Shown here piece by piece: positions 40,279-49,012 of a stretch of 64,000 bases of DNA (the first letter of the stretch is position 1; every line of letters starts with the position of its first letter). This DNA comes from Paracoccus salipaludis. GTDB taxonomy: Bacteria; Pseudomonadota; Alphaproteobacteria; Rhodobacterales; Rhodobacteraceae. The translations under genes and the position numbers were made by a program. The notes under the pieces are model-generated. The model did not search any database. It was not told where the DNA came from and saw only the letters and a program-made list of their open reading frames with translations. The stretch covers positions 26,513-90,512 of the forward strand of contig NZ_NSJZ01000012.1 in NCBI RefSeq assembly GCF_002287065.1. The letters are read 5' to 3'.

Positions 40279-41118
40279 TCAGGCAGCCTCGACCCGGGCG
40301 CGAGCCAGTCCCGCAAGCTCTGCGCCGGCCTCCGACAGGAAGGGGAAGAACCTTTCCTTCGCCGTGCGGACCTCGGCCTCGGTCATCCCGGTCATGCCCC
40401 GGCGCCTCACCCGCTTCTCGGAGGGCAGGTCGGTGTCGTTCGTGCCGTCATGCGTCACAAGCGCCATTCCGCCCGGCAGGATCATGTGCGGGAATCTCTG
40501 CGGCAAAGCATAATGGCCGAAACGGAAGATGCTGCGCCGGGGATGGTGCAAGGCGGTCCCCGCGCTGAAGAACTTCACAGGCCAGTTGTAGACCTTGGCC
40601 TCCGGCCCATGCAGGACCGAGAAGATCACGCCCGGCAGGCTGACGGCGAAGATGTCGTCGTTCTGAAGCCGGGGCAGGACATGCGTCCGCAGGGCCTGGA
40701 TGTAATCGGCACAAACGCAGTCGTCGTCGTCCAGGCGGAATTGCAGCGTCCCGCGGAAGCGGATGCGCAGTTCCTCGAAGGCCAACTCTTGCGCCCGGAC
40801 AGTGGGAAGGGCCGGAAAGTACCGCAGCACGACCTGGGGAACCCGCGCGCACAACGCCTCGAGCCTGTCCTGATAGACCTCGGGCATGAGGCTGGAGGCA
40901 AGCACGACAAAGGTGAAGTCGGGCTCGGTCTGCGCCTTGATCGAGGCGAGCGTCAGCTGTTCGAAGGTGGCAAGGCGCGCCTCCATCCGCCGCGCGTCGA
41001 ACAGCATCCGTGCCCGGTCCTTGGCCACCGCCTGAAACTCGGCCGGTGTCAGCCCGCGGGTGCCCTTCCAGTCGCCTCGCCCGACAAGGGAGAAGCGGCA
41101 CAGGCCAACGATCCTCAT
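40279..41118 (-). CDS. Putative rhamnosyltransferase-family glycosyltransferase
   Basis: This 279-residue soluble protein has a DxD-type motif FRLDDDDC near residue 128 and the N-terminus RIVGLCRFSLVGRGDW. It resembles the 'putative rhamnosyl transferase' family common in Rhodobacteraceae, proposed to act in surface polysaccharide synthesis. Donor and acceptor are not known. It is a lone gene, divergent from tig, with no polysaccharide cluster around it. Confidence 0.75.
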   Translation of the reverse strand: MRIVGLCRFSLVGRGDWKGTRGLTPAEFQAVAKDRARMLFDARRMEARLATFEQLTLASIKAQTEPDFTFVVLASSLMPEVYQDRLEALCARVPQVVLRYFPALPTVRAQELAFEELRIRFRGTLQFRLDDDDCVCADYIQALRTHVLPRLQNDDIFAVSLPGVIFSVLHGPEAKVYNWPVKFFSAGTALHHPRRSIFRFGHYALPQRFPHMILPGGMALVTHDGTNDTDLPSEKRVRRRGMTGMTEAEVRTAKERFFPFLSEAGAELAGLARARVEAA

Positions 41119-41227
41119 GACGCCTCCTTGCCTTCAGACACCGTGCGATGGACCAGACGGCGCCGAAGGGCAAGGCCGCGGGGCAACGGCCATTCCCGAA
41201 GCCGCCCTTCCGCAAGCCCCGTTCCGC

Positions 41228-41256
41228 TTGCGCGCGAGGCTTCCGATCCCTAGAAG
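41228..41256 (+). promoter_or_regulatory. Candidate sigma-70 promoter for tig
   Basis: TTGCGC (41228-41233), a 17-base spacer and TAGAAG (41251-41256) lie 62 bases before the tig ATG. The -35 and spacing match the bamD candidate. Confidence 0.45.
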
Positions 41257-41318
41257 GGCGGTCAAACTGCACGGCCGCCCCTTCCGCGGCCCCTGACGAC
41301 ATGACAGAAGGATCCCCC

Positions 41319-42653
41319 ATGCAGGTCAAGGAAACCCTGAACGAAGGCCTCAAGCGCGGCTACCAGTTCACGCTGCCCGCCGCCGATCTGGCGGCCGAGG
41401 TCGATCGCCAGCTGGCCGAGGCCCAGCCGAACATCGAGATGAAGGGCTTCCGCAAGGGCAAGGTGCCCATGGCCCTGCTGAAGAAGACCTATGGCCAGCG
41501 CGTCATGGGCGACGCCATGCAGAAGTCCATCGACGACGCCATCGGCAAGCACATGCAGGAAGGCAATGTCCGTCCCGCCATGCAGCCGAAGATCGAGATG
41601 GAGAACGGCCAGGAGTGGAAGGAAGGCGACGACGTCGTCGTCAACGTTTCCTACGAGCTGCTGCCCGAGATCCCGGAAGCCGACCTGTCGGCGATCGAGC
41701 TTGAGCGCCTGACCGTCCAGCCCGAGGACTCGGCCGTGACCGAGGCGCTGGAGAACCTGGCCAAGAACGCGCAAAGCTTCGAGGACCGGGCCGAGGGCGA
41801 GGCCGCCCAGTCGGGCGACCAGGTCACCATCGACTTCAAGGGCATGGTCGACGGCGAGGCCTTCGAGGGCGGCACCGCCGAGGGCTATCCGCTGGTGCTG
41901 GGCTCGGGCTCCTTCATCCCCGGCTTCGAGGATCAGCTGGTCGGCGCCAAGGCCGGTGACAGCGTGAACGTCAATGTCCGCTTCCCCGACGACTACGGCG
42001 CGCCGCATCTGAAGGGCAAGGACGCGGTCTTCGAGACCACCGTCCATGCCGTCAAGTCGCCCAAGGCGGCCGAGATCGACGACGAGCTGGCCAAGCGCTT
42101 CGGCGCCGACGACCTCGAGGCGCTGAAGTCGCAGATCCGCGAGCGTCTGGCCGCCGAATACCAGGGCGCGAGCCGCGCGCTGGTCAAGCGCCAGCTTCTG
42201 GACCGCCTTGACGAGCTGGTCGGCTTCGACCTGCCGCAGTCGCTGGTCGATGCCGAAGCCGCGCAGATCGCGCACCAGCTGTGGCACGAGGAGCACCCCG
42301 AGGAGCACGGCCACAACCACGGCTCGATCGAGCCCACCGACGAGCACAAGAAGCTGGCCGAGCGCCGGGTCCGCCTGGGCCTGCTGCTGGCCGACGTGGG
42401 CCAGAAGGCCGAGATCACCGTCAGCGACCAGGAGATGACGCAGGCCGTCATGCGCCAGGCCCGCAACTTCCCCGGCCAGGAACGCGCCTTCTTCGAGTTC
42501 ATCCAGCAGAACGAGGCCGCCCAGCAGCAGCTGCGCGCCCCGATCTTCGAAGACAAGGTGGTGGATCACATCATCTCGGGCGCCAAGGTCACCGACCGCG
42601 CCGTGACCAAGGAAGAACTGGAAAAGGCACTGGAAACGCTGGACGAGGTCTGA
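41319..42653 (+). CDS. tig: Trigger factor
   Basis: This 444-residue ribosome-bound chaperone has an N-terminal ribosome-binding domain with the GFRKGKVP signature (residues ~45-52). The FKBP-type PPIase domain is at about 150-245 ([19 protein letters not shown]), followed by a helical C-domain. AGAAGGA precedes ATG 41319. The upstream in-frame extension covers the promoter and is rejected. Monocistronic. Confidence 0.97.
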   Translation: MQVKETLNEGLKRGYQFTLPAADLAAEVDRQLAEAQPNIEMKGFRKGKVPMALLKKTYGQRVMGDAMQKSIDDAIGKHMQEGNVRPAMQPKIEMENGQEWKEGDDVVVNVSYELLPEIPEADLSAIELERLTVQPEDSAVTEALENLAKNAQSFEDRAEGEAAQSGDQVTIDFKGMVDGEAFEGGTAEGYPLVLGSGSFIPGFEDQLVGAKAGDSVNVNVRFPDDYGAPHLKGKDAVFETTVHAVKSPKAAEIDDELAKRFGADDLEALKSQIRERLAAEYQGASRALVKRQLLDRLDELVGFDLPQSLVDAEAAQIAHQLWHEEHPEEHGHNHGSIEPTDEHKKLAERRVRLGLLLADVGQKAEITVSDQEMTQAVMRQARNFPGQERAFFEFIQQNEAAQQQLRAPIFEDKVVDHIISGAKVTDRAVTKEELEKALETLDEV

Positions 42654-42671
42654 TCCCGTCCTTCCGGTTCG

Positions 42672-42701
42672 AAAAAAGGGCCGCCCCTCGGGGCGGCCTT
42701 C
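42672..42701. terminator. Bidirectional terminator between tig and yihY
   Basis: The stem GGCCGCCCC / GGGGCGGCC is extended by a G-U and an A-T pair. Read on the minus strand it is followed by TTTTTT, an excellent terminator for yihY. On the + strand it ends CTTCTTC. Confidence 0.88.
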
Positions 42702-42702
42702 T

Positions 42703-43797
42703 TCATGCGCGGTCCAGGTCTTCGCGCGACTTGGGCGCCACGCCGTTCTCGATCTTGATCTGGCGCTCGACCTCGGAATTCACCTCGGCACCCATCAGCA
42801 CCACGATGGCCGCGATCCACAACCACATCATCGTGGCAACCGCAGCCCCCAGCGAGCCGTAGGTCTCGTTGTAGTTGGCAAAGTTCGCCGTATACCAGGA
42901 AAACAGGATCGAGGCGATCAGCAGCCCCAGCGTCGCCAGCACCGCGCCGGGCGAGATCCACTGCCACTTGGGATCGTCCTTGCTGGGACCGAAGCGGTAG
43001 ATCACGGCCAGCCCCAGGATCAGCATCCCTGCCAGCAAGGGCCAGCGCAGCCAGTTCAGGATGCCCTCGATGCGGCTGCCCGCCAGCAGGGTCCTCATCA
43101 GCACGGGCAGGATGGCCACCAGGCCGATCATCACGATGACCCCCACGATCGCGCTGAGCGTCAGTGCCAGCGACAGCAGGTTCAGCTTGATGAAGCCGCG
43201 CTTCTCGGTTTCGAACCAGGCGATGTTCAGCGCCTCGATCAGCGCCTTCATGCCTCCGTTGGCCGACCACAGCGCCACCAGGATCGCCACGATCCCCGCG
43301 ATCGACAGCGAGGTCTTGGGCGCCGAGGCAATCGCCGTGACCTGGCCCGCGATCAGTTCAAGCGCGCTTTGCGGCAGGATGTTCTCGAGCAGCGACAGGT
43401 GCTCCCCGATGGTCGCGGGGTCCGCCACCATGCCGTAGATCGACACAAGCGCGGTGATTGCCGGGAACAGCGCCAGAAGCGCAAAGAAGGTGACCCCGCC
43501 CGCGACCGAGGTCACGCGGTCGGCGGTGAATTCCTGGACCGTGCGCTTGGCGACCTCGATCCAGCTCTGGCGGCTGAGCTGCCACGGGCTTTCCGGCGCG
43601 CCGGGCCTGCGCGGAGGCGGGGCGGCGTTCGCCTCGGCGGTCTTGGCGGCCGAGGCCGCGGATTCGCGTCCCCGGGGCTGTTCCGCCGGCTTTTCCCGGT
43701 CGTCTCCGGGCTGGGGCGGCAATCCCTTGCGTTCCCGCCAACCCTCGGGAAGCGGATCGAACAAGGCCTCGAAGACGTCGGGTTTCGGATTGGTCAT
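42703..43797 (-). CDS. YihY/virulence factor BrkB family membrane protein
   Basis: This 364-residue protein has a ~70-residue Pro/Ala/Glu-rich cytoplasmic N-terminus, then about six transmembrane helices. The family motifs are SVAGGVTFFALLALFPAITA and ATMMWLWIAAIVVLMGAEVNSE. The molecular function of the family is unsettled (it was once mislabelled RNase BN). The two unknown genes upstream on the same strand may be co-transcribed. Confidence 0.92.
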   Translation of the reverse strand: MTNPKPDVFEALFDPLPEGWRERKGLPPQPGDDREKPAEQPRGRESAASAAKTAEANAAPPPRRPGAPESPWQLSRQSWIEVAKRTVQEFTADRVTSVAGGVTFFALLALFPAITALVSIYGMVADPATIGEHLSLLENILPQSALELIAGQVTAIASAPKTSLSIAGIVAILVALWSANGGMKALIEALNIAWFETEKRGFIKLNLLSLALTLSAIVGVIVMIGLVAILPVLMRTLLAGSRIEGILNWLRWPLLAGMLILGLAVIYRFGPSKDDPKWQWISPGAVLATLGLLIASILFSWYTANFANYNETYGSLGAAVATMMWLWIAAIVVLMGAEVNSEVERQIKIENGVAPKSREDLDRA

Positions 43798-43887
43798 GTC
43801 AGCCTCTGGTCGGAAAAGGCCGCGCCAGTCGGGGGCGCGGCCGCATCAGGGGAAGGGGAGGCACCGGGCGCCCCCGGGGTGCTGCGG

Positions 43888-44793
43888 TCAAAGCCGGTGG
43901 GTGCGCCCGCCGTCGGCATCGCCAAGGGCCGTGTCCGAGCCGCCCCCGGCGCTGTCCGCGGGGTCGCGCAGGTCCACCACGTCGCTGCGGGACGGGCGGC
44001 GATAGGGATCGTGGCGGGGGGCGCTGCGGGTCCCCTGACCGCTCTCGCCCGCGGCCGTACCCAGGAAGCTGCGGACCTGGTTCGCGGCGTCGCCGAATTC
44101 GTGCATGACGCCCTGCGCCTGCGAGGCGACCGAGCGGAAGGCCGCGACGGCCGAGCCGATGCTGCCCGCAACCTCGTTCACCGTCCGGGTCAGGCGCTGG
44201 GCGGTCTGTTCCACGTCGTCGATGAAGCTCATCGGCTGGAAGCCGCGTCCCGGGCGCGGGCGGTGCCGTCCCTCGTCATGCGGACGGCGGGGCTGACGAT
44301 CCTCGCGGCGGCCCGCCTTGGCGTCCGCGCGCAGGCGCTCGCGCTCGGCATCGTCCTGGCGCATCCGGGCGCGGGCACGGGCGCGCATCGCCTCGCGCTC
44401 ATGCTCCGGCATCGCGGCCATGCGGGGCGCGGCATAGCGGCCATGTGCCTCGTCATAGACCCGGGTGCGGGCCCGCTCGGCCGCGTCGTCGGCGTCGCGG
44501 TCCAGTTCGTCGTTGCCGGTCACGAGATCGGCCACCTTCCGCGCCGCGAGAATGGCGCCCGCCGTGGCCGCCGCCGCAGCAATCCCCATGCCGCCATAGA
44601 CCAGCACCCGCGACGTCATGGAAGGCCGCGGCCACGTCCGTCCACCGCGGGGCGAGACATCCCCGTGCGGCGGAATCGGGCGCGAGGCGTGACCCGAGGG
44701 CTGGTAGGTTTCCTGACTACGATCAACCGGGCGGCCCAGTCCGCCACTTTCGGGAATGTAGCTGTTCGACGGCAGGTGATCGGTGTCGGCCAT
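43888..44793 (-). CDS. Hypothetical protein with one transmembrane helix and Arg/Asp-rich region
   Basis: This 301-residue protein has a polar, Pro/Gly-rich N-terminus, an Ala/Gly-rich transmembrane helix at about residues 62-84, and a highly charged Arg/Glu/Asp segment (about 140-195). A likely amphipathic helix (SFIDDVEQTAQRL...FGDAANQVRSFL) comes near the C-terminus. I recognise no family. The start at 44793 has AAGGAAAAA upstream. It sits between a 68-residue gene and yihY, all on the minus strand. Confidence 0.7.
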   Translation of the reverse strand: MADTDHLPSNSYIPESGGLGRPVDRSQETYQPSGHASRPIPPHGDVSPRGGRTWPRPSMTSRVLVYGGMGIAAAAATAGAILAARKVADLVTGNDELDRDADDAAERARTRVYDEAHGRYAAPRMAAMPEHEREAMRARARARMRQDDAERERLRADAKAGRREDRQPRRPHDEGRHRPRPGRGFQPMSFIDDVEQTAQRLTRTVNEVAGSIGSAVAAFRSVASQAQGVMHEFGDAANQVRSFLGTAAGESGQGTRSAPRHDPYRRPSRSDVVDLRDPADSAGGGSDTALGDADGGRTHRL

Positions 44794-44895
44794 GACGGTT
44801 TTTCCTTGCTGCTGCCACGCTTGCGGCAATCCGGTGAATTGCTCGACCAACACCCGCGCGGGCTGGATCGTTCCCCCCGGCGGTGCCGGGCGTCG

Positions 44896-45102
44896 TCACT
44901 CGGACTGGATGCGCTGCCTGCGCTCGCCGGGCTGGCGTTCGTCGTCCAGCAGGGCCGGGCGCGAGGTGTCGGCGGCGTCCTGATCCTTGGCAGCGTCGAC
45001 GGGCAGCCCGAGGTCGCGTTCGACATCCAGCGAGGTTTTCTCGTCTTCGCCAAGCGCCTGCTGCTTGACCATTTCGCCCAGGATGGTGGGGTGGGTGCTC
45101 AT
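44896..45102 (-). CDS. Small acidic hypothetical protein, 68 residues
   Basis: A short, hydrophilic, charged protein (MSTHPTILGEMVKQQALGE..., ending RQRIQSE) with no membrane segment. GGAGGC lies upstream of the ATG, which supports translation. No family is recognised. It is the first of three unknown/poorly known genes leading to yihY. Confidence 0.6.
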   Translation of the reverse strand: MSTHPTILGEMVKQQALGEDEKTSLDVERDLGLPVDAAKDQDAADTSRPALLDDERQPGERRQRIQSE

Positions 45103-45189
45103 CACGGCCTCCGCATGGGGGTTCGAAAGACCAACCCGTGTCAGGGCGGGGATGTTCCGGCCGCTCGCGGCGGGAAACATCCGGGCATG

Positions 45190-45219
45190 AAAAAACCGCG
45201 CCGGGATGCGGCGCGGTTT
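45190..45219 (-). terminator. Rho-independent terminator of rpsF-rpsR-rplI
   Basis: The stem AAACCGCGCC / GGCGCGGTTT with a seven-base loop is followed on the minus strand by TTTTTT. It lies 30 bases after the rplI stop. Confidence 0.9.
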
Positions 45220-45248
45220 CGATGGGGTCACGAGGGAAGGGGCTGCGC

Positions 45249-45836
45249 TCAGGCGCGGCCGCCCTCGTCGTCGTCGCGGCCGGCCGAGCCGATGTCGTCG
45301 AACAGTTCGGCGATCTCGAATTCGGCGGCGGCGTCTTCCTCGGCGGCCAGATCCTGGATCGAGCGGCCCGACGCCTGCAGTTCGGCTTCCTCGGCCGAAC
45401 GGGCGACGTTCAGGGTGATCTTCGCCTCGACCTCGGGATGCAGGTGGACCGACACCTCGTGCAGGCCCAGCTCCTTGATCGGAGCGGTCAGCACGACCTG
45501 GCGGCGCTCGACCTGGAAGCCGTCGGCAATGGCGGCGTCCGCGATGTCGCGCGGCGTGACCGAGCCGTAGAGCGCGCCGGCGTCAGAGGCCGAGCGGATG
45601 ACGACAAAGGTCGCCCCGTCCAGCGTCTCGGCCACGCGCTGCGCCTCGGTCCGCGTCTCGTCGTTGCGGGCGGCCAGGTCGGCCTTCTTCGCCTCGAAGG
45701 CGGCGATGTTGGCGTCGGACGCGCGCATCGCCTTGCCCTGCGGCAGCAGATAGTTGCGGGCGAAGCCTTCCTTGACCTTCACCACCTCGCCCATCTGGCC
45801 CAGCTTGGCCACGCGTTCCAGCAGAATGACTTGCAT
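45249..45836 (-). CDS. rplI: 50S ribosomal protein L9
   Basis: This 195-residue L9 has N-terminal domain [19 protein letters not shown] and the long helix, then the C-terminal rRNA-binding domain. It ends in a ~45-residue acidic extension ([18 protein letters not shown]...), beyond the ~150 residues of E. coli L9. It is the last gene of rpsF-rpsR-rplI. Confidence 0.97.
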   Translation of the reverse strand: MQVILLERVAKLGQMGEVVKVKEGFARNYLLPQGKAMRASDANIAAFEAKKADLAARNDETRTEAQRVAETLDGATFVVIRSASDAGALYGSVTPRDIADAAIADGFQVERRQVVLTAPIKELGLHEVSVHLHPEVEAKITLNVARSAEEAELQASGRSIQDLAAEEDAAAEFEIAELFDDIGSAGRDDDEGGRA

Positions 45837-45846
45837 CGTCAGTTCC

Positions 45847-46074
45847 TCACTTCACGGCGTAGGGCAGCAGCGCCAGGAAGCGCGCGCGCTTGATGGCCTG
45901 CGCCAGCTTGCGCTGGTTCTTGGCCGAAACGGCGGTGATCCGCGACGGCACGATCTTGCCGCGCTCGCTGATGTAGCGCTGCAGCAGGCGGGTGTCCTTG
46001 TAGTCGATCGCGGGCGCGTTGTCGCCCCCGAACGGATCGACCTTGCGGCGGCGGAAAAACGGTTTGGTCGCCAT
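45847..46074 (-). CDS. rpsR: 30S ribosomal protein S18
   Basis: This 75-residue S18 has the conserved [18 protein letters not shown] and [23 protein letters not shown] segments. It lies between rpsF and rplI with gaps of 10-18 bases, so it is one transcript. Confidence 0.97.
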   Translation of the reverse strand: MATKPFFRRRKVDPFGGDNAPAIDYKDTRLLQRYISERGKIVPSRITAVSAKNQRKLAQAIKRARFLALLPYAVK

Positions 46075-46092
46075 GATGTCGCTCCTCTACGA

Positions 46093-46599
46093 TCAGAAAC
46101 GGTCGGCGCGGGGGGCGCGCTGCTCGCGGTCGCCACGGTCGTCGCCACGGCCTTCGGCGCGGTCGAAGCGGCGCTCGCCACCCCGGTCGCCATCGCGGCG
46201 GTCGCCGTCGCGGCGCTCGCCACGCTCGCCGTCGCGGCGGTCACCACGGTCGCCACGGTCACCGCGATCGCGGTCGTCGCGGCGCTGCATCTGGACCGAG
46301 GGGCCTTCGGCATGCTCGTCCACGCGCACGGTCAGGACGCGCATCACGTCGTCGTGCAGGCGGGCCAGGCGTTCCATTTCCTGCACGGCGGCCGAGGGCG
46401 CGTCCGAACGCAGGAAGGCATAATGGCCCTTGCGGTTCTTGTTGATCTTGTAGGCGAGCGTGCGCACGCCCCAGTATTCGCTTTCCTTGACCGTTCCGCC
46501 GTTGTCGGCCAGCACGGTCGAGAAATGTTCGATCAGCCCTTCGGCCTGCGCGTTCGACAGGTCCTGGCGGGCGATCAGCACATGCTCGTAAAGCGGCAT
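46093..46599 (-). CDS. rpsF: 30S ribosomal protein S6 with Asp/Arg/Gly-rich tail
   Basis: This 168-residue S6 has the globular core at residues 1-105 (MPLYEHVLIARQDLSNAQAE; YWGVRTLAYKINKNRKGHY). A 60-residue low-complexity tail of DRGDR/RRDGD-type units follows. E. coli S6 also has a tail, but an acidic glutamate run. It forms the S6:S18 heterodimer in the 30S platform. A good promoter lies ~107 bases upstream. Confidence 0.97.
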   Translation of the reverse strand: MPLYEHVLIARQDLSNAQAEGLIEHFSTVLADNGGTVKESEYWGVRTLAYKINKNRKGHYAFLRSDAPSAAVQEMERLARLHDDVMRVLTVRVDEHAEGPSVQMQRRDDRDRGDRGDRGDRRDGERGERRDGDRRDGDRGGERRFDRAEGRGDDRGDREQRAPRADRF

Positions 46600-46705
46600 G
46601 GCATACCCTTTCGTCTCGGGCGCGCTTCATAGGCGGGTCAATCCCTTCCGCGCCCCGCCACGAGAGGCTGCGCCGGTTTCGCAAAACTGCGGAAAGGAAT
46701 GGGGC

Positions 46706-46733
46706 CTTATAGGGGAAAAGCGCGTCCGTGCAA
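46706..46733 (-). promoter_or_regulatory. Sigma-70 promoter of the rpsF operon
   Basis: On the minus strand TTGCAC (46733-46728), a 16-base spacer and TATAAG (46711-46706) precede a ~100-base leader before rpsF. It is the best promoter match in the window. The GC-rich leader could hold an S6:S18 feedback site. Confidence 0.6.
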
Positions 46734-46838
46734 GCGGATTCGCCCGGCGATCACATCGGCATCATCCGGCGGAACGTCCATTGCTTTTGCAAGTTCACCG
46801 GACACCATCGGCGGACCATCACCCTGAAAGGAGCCTTC

Positions 46839-47507
46839 ATGAGCCGGACCCTCTCCCTTATCGCCCTGTCCGCCCTGCTGGCGGCGCCCGCGGTCGCGCA
46901 GACCGCGCCCGATGCGCAGCAGGCGCCGGCCGCGCCCGAGCCCGCCGCGCAGGCCGCGGCCGAGACGGCCGCCCCGGCCGAGGGCGGCGGGCTCAGCGGC
47001 ACCTATGTGATCGATCCCGGCCACAGCCAGATCGTGTTTTCCTATGACCATCTGGGCTTTTCGATCAGCCACGGCATGATCAACGGCGTCACCGGCTCGG
47101 TCACGCTGGATGCCGCCAATCCCGCGAACTCGACCGTCGAGGCCAGCTTCCCGCTGTCGGCCGTCAGCACGGTCGATGCCACGCTGGACGAGCACATCTT
47201 CGGCGACAAGTTCCTGAACGGCGCCTCGCCCGACACGCAGGTGACCTTCCGCTCGACCAAGGTCGAGGTGGAGGACGACGACGAGGCCAAGGTGACGGGC
47301 GACCTGACGCTGAACGGCGTGACGGTCCCCGTCACGCTGGAAGTGGAACTGCGCAAGGCGGCCGCCCATCCGATGACGCAGAAGCCGGCCGTGGGCTTCA
47401 AGGCCGAGGGCGAGATCAAGCGCAGCGACTTCAACCTCGGCGCGCTTGCCCCCGCCGTGTCCGACGAGATGGAGATCACGATCTCGGCCGAAGCCATCAA
47501 GGGCTGA
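46839..47507 (+). CDS. YceI-family periplasmic protein
   Basis: This 222-residue protein has a Sec signal peptide (cleavage AVA-Q at 20/21), a ~28-residue Ala/Pro/Glu linker and a YceI lipocalin-like domain. The domain shows [42 protein letters not shown] and KSLRLI-like spacing. YceI folds bind isoprenoid or amide lipids in the periplasm. AAAGGAG precedes the ATG. It is divergent from rpsF and convergent with the cytochrome c peroxidase gene. Confidence 0.92.
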   Translation: MSRTLSLIALSALLAAPAVAQTAPDAQQAPAAPEPAAQAAAETAAPAEGGGLSGTYVIDPGHSQIVFSYDHLGFSISHGMINGVTGSVTLDAANPANSTVEASFPLSAVSTVDATLDEHIFGDKFLNGASPDTQVTFRSTKVEVEDDDEAKVTGDLTLNGVTVPVTLEVELRKAAAHPMTQKPAVGFKAEGEIKRSDFNLGALAPAVSDEMEITISAEAIKG

Positions 47508-47529
47508 GCCTTCCTCCCGCGCAACGAAG

Positions 47530-47559
47530 AAGGGGCTGCCCGCGGGCAGCCCCTTTTCC
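47530..47559. terminator. Bidirectional terminator between yceI and the cytochrome c peroxidase gene
   Basis: A perfect 13-base stem AAGGGGCTGCCCG / CGGGCAGCCCCTT is followed by TTCC on the + strand, in the 68-base convergent gap. Confidence 0.88.
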
Positions 47560-47575
47560 GTTTGCTTCTGCGGCT

Positions 47576-48874
47576 TCAGTCGGCGGCCTTTCCTTCGCCC
47601 ACGTCCTGCTGGATCGGCGCGGGCAGGGGCGTGCTGCCGGTGCGCACCGGCAGCGTCGGGTGGATGACCTGCGGCTGCTCGCCCGTCAGCGTTCCCAGGA
47701 AGGCCGTGATGTCCTGGGCCTGTTCTTCGGCCAGTTCGGTCCCCAGCTGGGCGTTCGCCATGATCCGCACGGCTTCCTCGAGATCCCAGACCTGCCCCGA
47801 ATGGAAATAGGGCGCGGTCAGGGCCACGTTGCGCAGGGGCGCGGCGCGGAAGACATACTGGTCCTCTTCCGTCTGGGTGATCTGGTAGCGGCCGACGTCG
47901 CCCTCGGGGCGCACCTCGGGATCGGGCGCCTCGACCAGGCCGAAGGGATAGTATTCCTGCCCGCCGAAGTTCACGCCCGCGTGGCAGGTCGAGCAGCCCG
48001 CGTCCATGTAGGCGGCAAGCCCGCGCTTCTCCTGCTCGGTCATGGCGCCGTCCATGCCCATCAGCCACTGGTCGAACCGCGAGTTCGGGGTGACGAGCGT
48101 GGTTTCGAAGGCCTCGATCGCCAGCGCGAAGTTGTCAAAGGTGACCGGGTTCTCCTCGCCGGGGAAGGCGGCCTTGAAGGCCTCGACATAGCCCGGCATC
48201 GATTCCAGCGTGGCGATCAGGTTCTCGGGGGTGTTGTTCATCTCGACGCCCGCCTGCACCGGCCCCTTGGCCTGCTCGGCCAGGTCCTCGGCCCGGCCGT
48301 CCCAGAACTGGGCGGCGTTGAACACGGCGTTCAGCATGGTGGGCGAGTTGCGCGGCCCCTGCTGCCAGCCATGGCCGATCGAGGTTTCAAGCTGGTCGGT
48401 CCCGCCGATGCCGATGTTGTGGCAGGACTGGCAGGAAAAGACGCCCGACACCGACATGCGCGGATCGAAGAACAGCATCGCGCCCAGGTCCACCTTGGCG
48501 CGGGTCACGGGACGGCCGCTGGGCGGCTCGGCCGCGCGGGGGATGTCCTCGAACAGTTCGGCCGCCTGCGCCCGCAGCTCGGCGTCGGGCGAGTCCGGCT
48601 CTCCGGCCGCTTCGGCGGTCGCTTCGGGGTTGGCCACGGCGCCATCCGCCGGCGGCTCGACACCCGTTTCGGCGGCGATCTCCTCGGCCGAGCCCCCGGC
48701 CGGGGCCGCCTCGCCCCCGGCGGTCGCTTCGCTGGCCGGGTCGCCCGCGGGGGGCTGCTGCAGGCCTTGCTCCTGCTCGACCACCTGGGGCGCGGCGGCA
48801 TCCTGGGCGTAAGCGGTCGGGGCCAGAAGAACCAGCGCCGTGGTCAGGTACATAAGGGGACGGTAGGTCATCAT
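47576..48874 (-). CDS. Di-haem cytochrome c peroxidase
   Basis: This 432-residue periplasmic protein has a signal peptide (cleavage AYA-Q at 23/24). Two c-type haem sites are CQSCH (148-152) and CSTCH (294-298), in the MauG/CcpA superfamily arrangement. It reduces hydrogen peroxide with electrons from small c-type cytochromes. An ~80-residue Ala/Glu/Pro-rich stretch (about 25-105) before the first domain is unusual. A MauG-like oxidase remains possible. The start follows AAGGAAGCC. An FNR-like box lies 67-80 bases upstream. Confidence 0.88.
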   Translation of the reverse strand: MMTYRPLMYLTTALVLLAPTAYAQDAAAPQVVEQEQGLQQPPAGDPASEATAGGEAAPAGGSAEEIAAETGVEPPADGAVANPEATAEAAGEPDSPDAELRAQAAELFEDIPRAAEPPSGRPVTRAKVDLGAMLFFDPRMSVSGVFSCQSCHNIGIGGTDQLETSIGHGWQQGPRNSPTMLNAVFNAAQFWDGRAEDLAEQAKGPVQAGVEMNNTPENLIATLESMPGYVEAFKAAFPGEENPVTFDNFALAIEAFETTLVTPNSRFDQWLMGMDGAMTEQEKRGLAAYMDAGCSTCHAGVNFGGQEYYPFGLVEAPDPEVRPEGDVGRYQITQTEEDQYVFRAAPLRNVALTAPYFHSGQVWDLEEAVRIMANAQLGTELAEEQAQDITAFLGTLTGEQPQVIHPTLPVRTGSTPLPAPIQQDVGEGKAAD

Positions 48875-48940
48875 GGCTTCCTTCGCTTGATGCAGGTTCC
48901 GCGCGTCACCGTACTATCGCACCGGGAACCTGACCGTTCC

Positions 48941-48954
48941 CTGATGCAGATCAA
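48941..48954. promoter_or_regulatory. FNR-like box between cytochrome c peroxidase and prfA
   Basis: CTGAT-GCAG-ATCAA matches the FNR consensus TTGAT-N4-ATCAA in nine of ten positions. Its centre is 73 bases upstream of the peroxidase ATG, a suitable distance for an activator site near -41. Confidence 0.55.
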
Positions 48955-49012
48955 ACCGTTCCGCCTTGTTCCCGGCCTTGCCGCGCGGCGGCGCGGGGTC
49001 TATGGCGCGGAC

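Noticed and set aside
40279..41118. Horizontal acquisition of the rhamnosyltransferase next to the tRNA-Leu gene
   Set aside because: tRNA genes are common integration sites, but no integrase, repeated tRNA end or change in base composition is visible.
46093..46300. CRISPR-like or VNTR array in the repetitive rpsF 3' region
   Set aside because: The repetition is codon-level (Asp/Arg/Gly), has irregular unit length and stays in frame within rpsF.
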